Assembly: GCF_963583255.1 (NCBI RefSeq)
Contig: NC_084809.1
Location: 5,379,501-5,443,500 of the forward strand
Source: Pyrus communis
Taxonomy: Eukaryota > Streptophyta > Magnoliopsida > Rosales > Rosaceae
Direction of reading: 5' to 3'
Length of the DNA stretch: 64,000 nucleotides
Numbering within the stretch: position 1 is the first letter of the stretch; each line of letters begins with the position of its first letter. Shown piece by piece: positions 11,300-22,833 of this stretch. Under the pieces are notes generated by a model. The model saw nothing but the letters and a program-made list of their open reading frames with translations. It was not told the DNA's origin and did no database searches. A program made the translations under genes and the position numbers.

Positions 11300-12191
11300 G
11301 AAGGTGTTTGTTTGCCCTCATTAAATGTCATTGGACTAGACTGGACTAACTATTAGTCTAGTCCTGTGTTTGATATCATGCGAGACTAGTGTTAATGAGA
11401 TTAGCCCGAACTTGCCTAGACTAAAGGCATCACTAAAGGTTCTTAGCGGGAGTCCCCGAAAACCATGGGACTAGCTAAGAACTGCCTCTCTCTACTCTCT
11501 GTTTCACTCTCTCCTACTCTCTCCCTCACTCCTTGCCTAGAACCTAGAATCATGAGACCTCATATATGCTTTTCTCGTGCACATCTCGAGTTTATCGCCG
11601 AGCACGCTATCGAAAGGCAGTGCTTCTCCTACACTCAGATCCTCGGCTTCCCCAACTCCCAATATCGCTCTCGACCATCACCTTCATCCGTTGGGACATC
11701 GTCGGCAAACTCCACAATGCCAGCCAAAACCCAGAAACAAAAAATACCAATCTGCCAAAACCCAAATGAAATCCAGAAGCTTGTGAAAAATCTAGAAAAA
11801 AAAAACCTATATGACAAATCAGAAGCCTTTTTTTAGAATGAATGAAAAAAATGGAATTTGATGATGAGGGAGAAAGTGGTGAAAAAGAATGGAATTTGGT
11901 GATGAGGGAGAAAGTAAAAAGAGAGTCAGAGAGGCAGTTGGACAGGAAGAAGTAAAAAATGAAGAGCATGCAAGAGAGAGAGGGTGTTCTAGAAAGGTAA
12001 AAGAAGAAAAGAAAAAGAAATAAAATGTAAAAGATAGAATTAAATATTATTATTTTTATTATTTTAGTTCTTAATTCAATACTACACCAAACGCTTTACT
12101 AAGTTAGTCCAGATTAGTTTAATCTAAGCTAGCTCAGCTTAGTCCCTAAAATTAATCTAGTCCGAATTAGTCCGGTTCAACAAACGCACCC
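11300..12191. mobile_element. PIF/Harbinger-like non-autonomous element (892 bp)
   Basis: The ends are GAAGGTGTTTGTTTG and ...CAACAAACGCACCC, inverted relative to each other and similar to PIF/Harbinger ends. They are flanked by TAA at 11297-11299 and 12192-12194, the expected 3-bp target. Subterminal regions carry many inverted GACTAG/CTAGTC motifs. The interior has a C/T-rich ORF (11465-11836) without recognisable domains and no transposase. Confidence 0.75.
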
Positions 12192-12194
12192 TAA

Positions 12195-12810
12195 AGTTAT
12201 TCTCTATTTTCCACATACTACCTTTCAATATTTTATACTCTTGCTGATAATAAGTTGCAGGTGTAGAAAAACCTTCTAAACTAAGCAAAGTGGGATGAGA
12301 TTCTTAACACCAACGTGCGACCATTTCTTATATGTGGAACAAATTAAAGCCTATTTGAATGGAATATGTTTCATATCTATAAGTAACACTTTTTGGCACG
12401 TATATTTTCCGGGAAAGAGAACGACCGACCTTAAGCCCAACCAGAAAAGAGGTTGGTTTTTTTTTAATTTTTCAGCCCTTGACCAACTTTTCATGTTCAT
12501 TGCATGTGAACATGTTCAAAACTAGTTAAGTTATGTAAACCAACTTCCATCCAATGTGGTGAAAATCAAAGGGCTCATAATCTGAAGTCTAAGTCATCCA
12601 ACAAGTGGTGAAAGTCAAAATTGGAGGTAAATTCCAAGGGAAACTACTGATGATGTCCATCGCATGTGCCCCTCATTGTCCGTTGCAAATGGGATTAACA
12701 TATTTTAACCACCCCCATTTCATGGTTAGTACAATTTATTATCTTAATTATTATTTACACATCATTTCTGTAAAATTTCAATCAAATTGATCATCATTTA
12801 GTCATTTATC

Positions 12811-12841
<31 letters not shown>

Positions 12842-14231
12842 GTGTGTGTGTGTATGTGCGCGCACTTATGCATCAAACAATGTAATATTTTTGTGATGAA
12901 ACATCTATTTGTTTATACGTACGAATGATCAAATAATTAATATTTTATTTGATTATTTTTTGTACAGATGATTTATCTTTAGATTATTAAGAAAACGAAT
13001 AGATTATGAAATTTGTAAGGTTAAAATATACTAATCACGTTTGACTGCATAAAGAAATACACCTATATGGAGTCGATGTAAGTAAATTCCAAATACAAAT
13101 ATCCTAGTAGATAAGATGTTAAATTTCCACCAACACATCCTCAGTTCCAAATTCCCCTTCTCTACGTTATTGTAATAGGTTTGAACCCTCTTATTCCTTA
13201 ATAATCATAAATTCTTAATTTTTTTTTTTTAGAAAGCACAAAATGCCCCAAAAGTTTCTTCAAAAGTATAAAAACTGAAACAATGCCCCCTAATAGGTGG
13301 GAGAGAAGTGAGAGAAGGGAATTTCTAATTTTCTACTGGAACCCAACAACCTGTTTCTACCCGAACACAAAAAAATTTATTATTATTTTTTTTAATTTCT
13401 AATTCACCATTTGATTAAAACTGAAAAATGAAGAAACAAAACCAAAATCTCTTTCCACACGAGTAGTTCTCTTCCACCTCAAACCAATGGAAGATTCACG
13501 GGTGATTCTCCATGGAAACTTCAAATCCAATTCTTTTAGCATCACAACTGCGTTCCATGCCACCCCATTCGGTTTTCACTAGTTTTGACTTTAAAATGTA
13601 CATACAACAAAAATGATCCCTCTTCATCTCAACACCTTCCTCGTCGACGACTCCACTTTCCCTTCTCCATTGTAGAGGCAGTCGTGGTTCTCCACATCAC
13701 TGACTTTGAACCACTCGGAAACTTTATAGGCCTCCGATGTCGGCGTTATGGTTGAAGAGAGTGAGAAATAGAGGAGGGAGAAAATATGGAAGAGAAGGAG
13801 GTGTGGTTAAGAGACTCCGACGACAAGAGATTCACCGACGTCAATGAAGGGGACGTCGGATAGTGGTGGGCATCAAGGTGGGGGGCAGATATATGGATTC
13901 ATGTACTTTTAATTTACTTTTACTTTTCAAATCAATATAGGATCCAAATGGAGAATTCAATGGTGAAAATATTTACGTTGGGTGTGATGATAAGATAATT
14001 GGTTGAATAAAAATTTTCGAGAAAGAATGGCACCAACTTTGTACAATGACAGAATTACCCTTGACAAGTTTCTGAGAAATAGATGAGGCAACTGCTGGCC
14101 CTTGCGGTTGCATAGAATCAAAGCGGACCAGCAATTTATCCACTGTTCCATTGCTGTCATCCGTAGGGAGACCACAACTCTCCTCTTTCCAAGAACCCCT
14201 TTCCAATTTCCACCCTCCTTCCCTTGTCTTT
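12195..14231. other. Intergenic, AT-rich, no gene recognised
   Basis: The stretch holds the microsatellite at 12811-12863 and poly-T/A tracts near 13220 and 13370. Its last part is the promoter side of the EF-hand gene. No coding or mobile element was recognised. Confidence 0.5.
12811..12863. repeat. (TA)n(TG)n microsatellite
   Basis: About 11 TA units are followed by TG repeats and a short GCGC end. Confidence 0.9.
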
Positions 14232-14243
14232 TATAATATAAAT
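14232..14243 (+). promoter_or_regulatory. TATA box of the EF-hand gene
   Basis: TATAATATAAAT lies 130 bp before the start codon at 14374, followed by a C/T- and CAA-rich leader. It is the only good TATA-like motif nearby. Confidence 0.65.
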
Positions 14244-14373
14244 CCCTCCACTCCCCTTCCATGTTTTCCTCACACAACCAAAACCCCACATCTCATTTCT
14301 CTCTCCAAAACCCAATACATCAGAGAAAGAGCTTATCTCATTTTTAATCCCACAAGATTATCAATCATCACCA

Positions 14374-14745
14374 ATGGCAGGAGTTGGAAAGAGGGCTGCT
14401 GACGATTTTGAAGACTTGCTGCCGGTGATGGCGGATAAGCTCGGCGGCAAGGGGCTGATAAGAGAGCTGTGCAACGGGTTTCAGCTGCTGATGGACAAGG
14501 ACAAAGGGGTCATTACGCTGGAGAGCTTGAGGAGGAACTCTGCCCTGCTTGGTCTGCAGAACTTTAGAGAAGATGAGCTTGTGAGCATGGTGAGGGAAGG
14601 TGACATGGACGGTGATGGTGCTCTGAACCAGATGGAGTTTTGCGTTTTGATGTTCAGACTGAGTCCTGAGTTGATGGAAGAGTCTTGGATTTGGCTTGAG
14701 CAGGCCATGCAAGAGGAGTTTAGTGATGATAACAAGAGACCCTAA
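14374..14745 (+). CDS. Small single-EF-hand calcium-binding protein, KIC/PBP1 type
   Basis: The 123-residue intronless product resembles Arabidopsis KIC, KRP1 and PBP1. Family members sense cytosolic Ca2+ and bind partners such as the kinesin-like KCBP or the kinase PINOID. Residues 77-88 form a canonical EF loop, DMDGDGALNQME, with Asp at 1, 3 and 5 and Glu at 12. An earlier loop, DKDKGVITLESL at 41-52, lacks the acidic residue at position 12 and should not bind Ca2+ well. The C-terminal helix region around LSPELMEESW is typical of the family. The length fits the family. The ATG at 14374 has a good context (ACCAATGGC) and follows a TATA box and leader. A 129-residue ORF on the opposite strand is a shadow. 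The partner cannot be read from the sequence. Confidence 0.9.
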   Translation: MAGVGKRAADDFEDLLPVMADKLGGKGLIRELCNGFQLLMDKDKGVITLESLRRNSALLGLQNFREDELVSMVREGDMDGDGALNQMEFCVLMFRLSPELMEESWIWLEQAMQEEFSDDNKRP

Positions 14746-17103
14746 TTTCTTGATCAATTTTGATTTGTTAGTTGATCAAGGAGAAGTTTTACTTTTACTT
14801 GGGTTAGGTGCATGTTTTTTATTTCGTGGTTTTACTTTCAACGTCATTCGTCCAGAAAAAGTCAAATTTGGAAAATACAGAGAAATAACACCTTCTTTTA
14901 GTTGTAATTCTTGGACTTGATAAATATTCTTATTTGCATATCAATTCTTTCTTTTTTAACATAGAAGAATTTCTACAGATTCTTAAATCATACATATCAA
15001 AATTAAGCCAAAGTACAACTTCATTAGAAAAATCATATAACCAAATACATGAGTAATTATATTTGTGATCTAAATTAGTTGTTGTCATATTGATTTTCCT
15101 CTAAGTATGCTGAAATGTTATATTGAAATTTCTACAGATTCTTAATTCTATTCCCCTCGTACTGCCGAGGTTTTCCACCAAAAAAAAAAAAAAAAAGTGG
15201 ACTCTCCACGGACCAATTTTCTGAATTCTGATCTTTGACCTCGTTACTACAAAAAGTTTCATTTCACATGACCTATACCGGCAGGAAAGCAAATGTAAAG
15301 CCATATATATTATATTACAAGGATCAAAACTGGTATTTTTTAAAATTAAAGACTGCATTTTTAATATATCTGTCGCACGAGGAGCATGCAAACAATGCAG
15401 GCTGCCGCTGCTTTGGGTTTACTGATTCTTGTTTAAGAAATTGTCTATCACCGTATTAGATCACTAAAGTATTTGGTTATGTCGGGTAATGGTATGTACC
15501 CGTTAAAAATGAATTTCACGAAAGTGCCATGGCCACGCAGCCGTGTCATGGTAAGATGCCACGGCTGTCGTTAGATGATCATAGAGTACTCTTAGCTTTG
15601 GCGAAAGATTTGTCTCAACTGTTTAAAGAATTTTAAATTATTTTTCTTGTTCCACATTTTTCTCTCGTTTATTTAAATAAGTATATAGAAAAAGATGATC
15701 TAGAAATTTCCAAGGGCACATTTTCTTTCTCATTAAGCCTTTTGACTTTAGATGTGGCTATCCCACAAATCATTACGATCGAATGGAGTAATTTTTATAT
15801 GTACTCGAAAACTTATTATATACTAAATTATTTTATATGTTATAATATGCGTATATGATAAATTTTCTATATGTTTATGACATTTCTAGGTATACATAAC
15901 AAAAAATAAATACATTTATCATAATTTGAATGAACAATGATATTATGCGACAATATTTCGAATAAAATAAATAAATAGAAAACTAATGAAAATGGTTTGA
16001 AATTTTTTAGTTTTAATGATAAAGACAAAATAAAAGGTAACGTAAATAGTATCAAGATTTACTTTTTAATATAAAAATATAATTTTTCATTAAAATAAAT
16101 AGTATCGAAAACTTTTTGTCAACTAAAATAACTCTAGACGTGATGACCGATGAGTAGTAAGACCAAGAAACTTCCGTATATGATAAAAAATATATTTTTT
16201 GTCAGCTGTACATCCGAAGGAATTAATATACATATGTAGGCCAGCACTTGCATAATAATATAATATAAAGTATCATTCAGTGTTGTTCCCAAAAAAAAAA
16301 AAAACGTATAATTCAGTGAATTGAATATATATGATGACACTTCTCAAATTTAAACTCTCTTCAATTAGTGAATCGTACGGTGGTGGTTAGAAAAAAACTG
16401 AAATATTTCTGTAAGTTTTTTCAACCTCTGAAAACGTATGGTGGTATTATTCATTGAATCGAATATATACAAAACAAACAGCTAATCATCTTTAAAATAA
16501 TTTATTTTAAAAAAAGAAAGAGAATTAGTGAATATATTTAGTCTTCTTATGACATCTCACAACAGTTCTTTAAATTTATAGCCGTTGTCACATGTCAAAT
16601 TGGATATATTGTCCACATCACATGCCCCAAGATCTAGTACTGGTTGCTTAGGAGATTAGGAGGAACGTCGAAGCTATCCACAAGAAAAACAAGTGTCCCT
16701 TCTTGTACTGATTGAATTTTAAACATTTCTTGCGATTCCATAGTTCTAGTTAATGTATATTTCATTGTAGACTTTTATCAAATGGAGAAATTCTGTGTGC
16801 ACTTTGAAACATTTGTCACGTAATACATTTTTCACAGGTCTTATAATATGAGCTGAGAAATAAACAGACGTTATAACCAACGATATTTTGGATGCAGCTT
16901 ACTGCTCCTCAAAATGAAGCAAGAGAAAATGGTTAACGGTCCATCCAAATTTATCCTAATAAAGTGAAAAAGAAGACATTAATTATTAAGGAAAAGTGCT
17001 TATATATATATATATATATTCAGAAAAAGAACTGAAGAAGCAAAATAAGGTAGTACAATTCCATAAAAAAAAATTAAAAAAATAAGGTAGTACAAATTTA
17101 AGT
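14746..17103. other. Intergenic, AT-rich, no gene recognised
   Basis: The stretch contains homopolymer A runs (about 15181-15197 and 16290-16303), a (TA)n tract near 17000-17020 and a small GC-rich hairpin near 15535-15570 (CAGCCGTG ... CACGGCTG). I see no coding sequence. Confidence 0.5.
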
Positions 17104-19179
17104 TCAATGAAAGGCAATTTTAGCACTAGAAGACGCCCAAGAAAATCCCATCATCTGTGACCTAATCTTTTGTCGCTGGAGAGAATATCTAGCTTTGCAG
17201 TGTCCAGTGCACAGAATCATTTCTTCCAAGGCCTTTCCATGCTTTAGCAAGAACTTGGCTAGACTAACTTCATTCTCGTACTCTAAAAACCCATGAATCT
17301 TTACCACCTTAAGGTTTTGTAGGAAGGGCTTCAAGATTTGGGTTTGAGATTCCCAGTACTTTTCTTCCTCCGAGTTGGACATTTCCCACATATCCTTATT
17401 CCATTGCTAGATATGCATACAAATGAGAAACCAAATTAAATTAATTAAGAACATAATAGAAAAACATAAACGAAATAATCTCATTTGTAACACTTACTCT
17501 CCTTACAGTCTTGTAATCATTTATAATGTTGAGAATCAGTGTGTGGAGCATGGGAGAACTCTTGAATATGCACGCCAACCCTGGGACATTATTCTTGTTG
17601 AAACACGTATGCAGCTCCAAAGATTTGAGATTGTGAAAGGGATTTAGATAAACTGCAAAATAATTACTGTTTGATAGAATCTGCAAACAACAAAAGACTA
17701 ATCATGTAAGTCATGCCCCGCACCGAAAATGCCACCTAGACTGATGACCATATAAAGTTAGCAATGTCACACGCATTTACAAGATAATATTCTCTTGTCA
17801 AATGATGTTACCAAGTCATGAATCTAAACCACACATTTAGAAAAAAGCTAACATGATTAACGGTTAGATATTTAAAGCTTTCTTGCCACTTTCGTTGTCA
17901 GACTGTCAATCGGAGCTTTAATGGTCTTGTCAACAAAACGGAATATCTAGCAAAAGAATGTTACTTAAAATTAAAGTACCTCAATGCATTGGCTTTCAAG
18001 TGTCAAGCAATGGGCATGAGAGAGTCCCATAAAAAGATTGGACACACTATGAAGCTTTGCCACACTAATATCTTCCCGCACACGAAAGAAACCAACGTAA
18101 GCCTCTTGCAGAGAACTCAAATTCTCTATAGAACAACTATCAGTAATAGCATTATGTTTCCAAAGAATAATTCTAAGTCTTGCTGCATTAATCTTCACCC
18201 AACTCTTAACAACATAAACATCAAAACAACTCCCAATTTTCAACCTCTCCAATTTCCCACCCGAAACATCCAACCCTTGAAGCTGAAAACAGTTTTCCAA
18301 GGTTAAATCCTCAATCGCCCGGCACCCAACCAGAAGGTGTTTCAACCCGAAACAGGCGTCCAGGCTCAGTTTCTTGAGCATAGGGAAAGAAGAGTCGGTG
18401 AACATATCCGAGAGAGAAGGCTGGTTGTTTAAAATAATGCGCGAAAGCGACAGTGATTGGAGGGATTTAAATCCACTGGTCATCACAGATGAAGGGGGCA
18501 ATCTGAAACCAGGGTCAAGAGATTTCATTTTGAAAACTCGTAAAGACTCACTGGCAATCACACATCGAGGGAAGTTGAAGTAATCCTCGGTGGCTACATC
18601 CACGTCCAGCTCCTGCACATTGCGCCGGATGGCGAGGCGGATCAGGCCATTAAGGCGAGAGAAACTCAACCGAGAACGAAATCTGAGGATCCGAATACCA
18701 GAGTGCTTGTCGCGGAGGGTTAGGACTTGCCTTATGAAGTCGGCTTCTTTAGAATTTTGAGAGTTTGGCCTTGATAATGAATGCGATCTTCCGGTGGTGG
18801 TAGAGGATATTATGATATTCGGGTTTAAAGTGGTGAAGTCTAGGTCAGGGAATGAGGACCAGATATCACGCCACCGTTTTGATAAGACGCTGGTTTGGGC
18901 GACGGTTTTGATGGGTAGGAGGAAGAGGATGTGGTGGAGAACCGCGTCCGGGAGGTCACTTATTCGGTCAATGCTTCTGCATCTGCTGCTCTTGTCATCG
19001 TCGATTTGATCGTTTTGGTTGTAGAAAATGAGAAGCTTTCTTTTCTTGGCAGCAGATCTTGTTTCCATTGTGATCCGGCCAATGCTTGTGCTTCTGCTAC
19101 TATTGTCGTCATCAATTTGATCGTTTTGGTTGTACAAGATCAGAAGCTCTCTTTTCTTGGCAGCCGATCTTGTTTCCAT
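17104..19179 (-). CDS. F-box/LRR/FBD protein A, intact, with duplicated N-terminus
   Basis: F-box/FBD proteins act as substrate adaptors in SCF ubiquitin ligases. Three minus-strand exons are read: 19179-17980, 17680-17498 and 17406-17104, with GT-AG junctions in frame, giving 561 residues. Residues 1-37 and 38-74 are a near-identical tandem duplication starting METRSAAKKR. The F-box follows at about 73-115 (ISDLPDAVLHHILFLLP ... RWRDIWSSFPDLDF). Leucine-rich segments fill the middle, and exons 2 and 3 code the FBD domain (LKSLELHTCF, EEEKYWES ... LEEMILC). The usual exon 2 and exon 3 arrangement of this subfamily is kept, and no stop or frameshift is seen. It is the best-preserved member of the local group A to D. 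The substrate is unknown. Confidence 0.88.
18958..19179 (-). repeat. 111-bp tandem duplication including the start codon
   Basis: The units are 19179-19069 and 19068-18958. Each begins with ATG in the same context (TCACAATGGAAACAAG) and codes METRSAAKKR(E/K)LLI(L/F)YNQNDQ. The 37 residues differ at only a few positions. Two in-frame starts therefore exist, each followed by one or two copies of the tail. Confidence 0.95.
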
Positions 19180-20432
19180 TGTGATGATGATTTTTAGGGT
19201 TTCATCTGGTTTTTACTGGTTTGTTGAAAGAATGTCCGTGTTACGTACTTTAGGGTTTGAATGGTTCAAAGATTCAGTGAGGTGAGGACGGGAACAGCGT
19301 TTGAGTTTGTTTCAAACTATCCCTACTTGTATAAAAGAGTTTAAGTACATTTTTACTGTCTCTTAATTTGCCTAGGTTTTTAAATATTCGCCATGAAGTT
19401 TTAATTTTTTTTCATATTGCACTTTAATGTTTTAAAATTGTATGAATTTGTGTTTTCGGTCAGATTGATTGTATAATAATTTATTATATATGTGACATGA
19501 TGAGCTTCAGACTCCTATATATATGGTCTAACATGTAAGTCATATTTGCACTACCTTAATAAAAAATGAAAAAAATCTCATCAATAATGTGGATGATTGT
19601 CTATTCAAAGAAAAAGGAGTATAATTATACAATTTCAAAACTTTAAGTTAAACCTTGTTACCTATTTTGAAAACCACCACAAATTTATATAAGGGTGTAA
19701 AATGTTTTTAGCCCTACATTAAAATAAAATAATGAAAAATATAAAATGAGGATAATCAACACTTTCTAAAACAAAATGAAATTATTAACACAATATGTAT
19801 GGGTATCTATTGTGTGTGTGCATGTATCTCTATTAATTAATGAAACCCTCTTTGTCAACCAAAAGATGGTGAAAAGACTACTTAGTCTTCTATCACACCA
19901 AAAAAATGGTGGGCAATAATGTAATTCACAATTCCAAATTTTACTTTTTTTTATTGAAGCCTCACCTACAGGTGATATTAAAATACCTCCAATATTTAAT
20001 AAAAAAAATTAAAAAAAAATCTCCCACTCTGCCCGCGTTCTCCCTCTCTCCCTCTTTCCTTCTCATTTTCTAAAAAAATATGTTCATACACCATAAAGTG
20101 TGTAGACAAATGTTAGAATATATTAAGATAATTCTATTTGTCAACCAAATAGGGTCGCATAACTATTATAGCCTTTAAATGCTAAAGAGTTGTAATATTT
20201 GCTTAAAAAATCAGGGCATTATAATGATTCAAATCTGTTTTGACACTCTCTCACTCCCTTCTTTTTTCTTCATATATAATCTACTGCGATAACTTCCTTC
20301 AAAGCACATTCATTGCATGTGTGAACATTGCTAGTAATTATTAAGAAAAGAGAGTTGGTATACTTTTTAGCAAGTTTCAAAACTCTGCATGTTTTGATAA
20401 GAAAACAATCTCTACTTAAATCAATAAAAATA
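19180..20432. other. AT-rich upstream region of F-box gene A
   Basis: The segments 19365-19450 and 19600-19700 look like diverged inverted arms (TTTTAAAATTGTAT against ATACAATTTCAAAAC), perhaps an old MITE. No gene was recognised. Confidence 0.4.
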
Positions 20433-20583
20433 GGTAGTGTTATCTACACACTCACTTTTACTTCTCACACATCTTCATCAATGTTCGGTCGTTGAATAGA
20501 ATGAATTAAAGAAGATTAATGGCAAAAAAAAAAAGAATAAGGGTGTTCGAGAGGTAAAAATGAGTGTGTAAATAACATTATCC
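20433..20583. mobile_element. Small MITE (151 bp), copy 1
   Basis: The inverted ends are GGTAGTGTTATCTACACACTC and ...TGAGTGTGTAAATAACATTATCC. TAAAAATA flanks both sides (20425-20432 and 20584-20591). The same family appears at 44282-44425 and, truncated, at 37945-37994. Confidence 0.85.
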
Positions 20584-20591
20584 TAAAAATA

Positions 20592-21252
20592 CTAGTGGAA
20601 TTGTGGAAGTTTGACAAAAATAAAAATAAAAATACTAGTGGAAGATAAGTTTTAAAATAAATTTTAAGAACCTTATGATTCAATATATAAGAATGCCGCG
20701 GGAATATATATGTTTTACTAATTATATGTAGATTTATCCTTAACTTATTAAAAATCTTCAAGTATATTCGGAAGAAGACACCGAACCAAGTGTTAGCGGT
20801 TCGCCAAATCAGGGCCGAACCTCACCCAACTTGTTGGATTTTTCCTTCGATCTATTTTGAAACCACTGCTAAAATTAAACACCTTTTGGCGCCTTGAACC
20901 TGCTCCAACCAAATTTTCAGAGCAAAGTTCATGTTTGTTAAAGATATTGAAACATCCAGAGATATCTGATTGCAATTTTGGTCTCACGTTTGAAGCCGCA
21001 GTGGGGGTGGGGTGTAGTGTGAGTTGGGTGCAATATTACCTGGTAATATAGGTTGGGTTGTGAGGGTAGTTTTGGAATATGGTTGGGTGTACTTATAATT
21101 ACATTTTATTATAAAAAGTTGGTTCAAATATCAAATTGGGAGAACTTAACTAAAAACTGAGTGCCAATAAAGCTATCTTTTAGAAAACTAACGTCCTATT
21201 TTCATGGGAGACTATGCGGAATTTTCGTTAGAAATCAATCTTTAAATGATAT
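20592..21252. other. No gene recognised
   Basis: Spacer with a GGTTGGGTG-type tract near 21000-21090. I see no coding or repeat ends. Confidence 0.45.
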
Positions 21253-21260
21253 CTTGAAAT

Positions 21261-21941
21261 TAGGGATGGCAACGGATCGGTTTGAGGATGAAAATTCTAT
21301 ATCAATCCCCATAACCATGAAAATTAACTGTATTCATAACCAAAATTAATCATCGGGTATTATCCATAAGCATACCCACCAGATAACGGAGTTCTCATTG
21401 GTTAACAGTTATATCTATTTTCGTTAATACAAAAAATATATTCGCCCAATTGACGCATAATAATTTAGTAAATATTAATTTCGTCATTAAATATTTGATG
21501 TATAAAATGATTTAATTAATGGATCTTGTTGAACATAAAAATTAAAGTTAAACATTGATAATGTTGGTTGATCCTTAATATCTCGCATAAATACTAGTAA
21601 ATTCTCATAGATTTTGATTCATATCAAAACTTTTGAACTTTGGCACAAAATGCAACTCACATAATGCAATTTTTGTATTCTCAAGTAATGGATTCAGTGA
21701 ATAATGAATATACACACACACACACACATATATACATATGATTATATTATATATTATTCACTTCAGATTCGAGTACGGATATAGATTGGGGGCCCCTATA
21801 ACCATATTCAAAACCATAACCGAATAATAGTCACGGTTTTTCCCCATACCCAAAATATACCCAAATTTTCATACCCAAATCCAATCCATTCAGGCAATTA
21901 TCTACGATTATCGGGTTTAACGGTTATAATTGTCATCCCTA
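21261..21941. mobile_element. hAT-type MITE (681 bp)
   Basis: The ends TAGGGATGGCAA and TTGTCATCCCTA are inverted. The flanks CTTGAAAT (21253-21260) and CTTGAAAC (21942-21949) form an 8-bp target duplication with one mismatch, as expected for hAT. The interior is AT-rich with a (CA)n(TA)n tract near 21710-21730 and no transposase. Confidence 0.8.
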
Positions 21942-21959
21942 CTTGAAACAAGAGTTACA

Positions 21960-22444
21960 AGTAATTCAAACTAGCAGACTCACACTCAACACCTGATGAG
22001 CAATATACTCCTCAGGACTAGAAACTAGGAAGGGTCTCAATGTTTGAGCTGGATGAGTTTCCAATGGTTGCTTTTCTGTAGTGCAAAGTTGGCATTGTCC
22101 AACGTTCCATTTCTGAAACTTAAAACAGAAACCTATCTTTTGCTGATCAACAACTTTCTTAAACGGTATCTCATCACTGGCACTGATATAAGGCAATGGA
22201 GGGCGAACCATGGAAAAGGCGAGTAAAGGACAAGCCCAAATATAGCTCCATCTTTGTGTGGATTTGACGGTTAAGGACGAGAAGCATAGAATATGTGAGT
22301 ATGTCCGAGTTGGAAGAGATTTGAGCAATCGGATTGAGTTTGGTGAAGTTGAGGTAGGGAATGAGGACCACAGCCAACACTACCGTATTGACGGGTAGAA
22401 GAAACCTCTACAGCTATATTGAGGTAAATATGCAATGCCAGTAT
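21960..22444 (-). pseudogene. F-box gene relic B (exon 1 pieces)
   Basis: Minus-strand translation gives scattered F-box landmarks out of frame: a LPVNTV ... IPYLNFTKLNP piece like gene A, then an ILTYS / RWSYIWA piece and PPLPYISASDEIPF ... VVDQQK like gene C. Two partial F-box starts seem to lie one behind the other, so it may be a chimera. It ends at the young copia element. A related fragment lies at 32516-32690. Confidence 0.65.
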
Positions 22445-22833
22445 GCATAGTGTGAATCTGATTTTGCTGGGTTTGTTTTAGCATACTAAACAGAAGTAAG
22501 AAAGCAAGCAAGCAGAAGAAGCTGAACCGAAAAAGTTTTTCTTTTCTATTGTTCTCTCTGCAAAAGTATTGCAGAGGAATAATCTTTGTACAGCACACAC
22601 TATGCGCACTCACCCTGCTTTACATTTAATTTATGGCCTTAGCTTTAGGACCACACAAAACACTACTTTTAATCTTAGTCACTCATCACCTAATTACATG
22701 GATCAAATACCACATGGCACTCATGGCCTTACATCATTTAACCTTACACTTGGCAGATATGCTCAAATGAATACACACATTAAAACTCATCTTATTTCTA
22801 ATACTTAATCAGCTAGAGACTTATAATTCAACA
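22445..22833 (-). repeat. 3' LTR of the copia element
   Basis: In element orientation it starts TGTTGAATTATAAG. Its last six bases do not match the 5' LTR (CTATGC instead of CTAACA), so the true end is either altered or replaced. Confidence 0.9.

Noticed and set aside
11465..11836. 123-residue ORF inside the PIF-like element as a gene
   Set aside because: It is low complexity, has no domain and lies between transposon ends.
14368..14757. 129-residue ORF antisense to the EF-hand gene
   Set aside because: It is longer than the sense ORF but has no domain; the sense strand has a conserved EF hand, TATA box and good start context.
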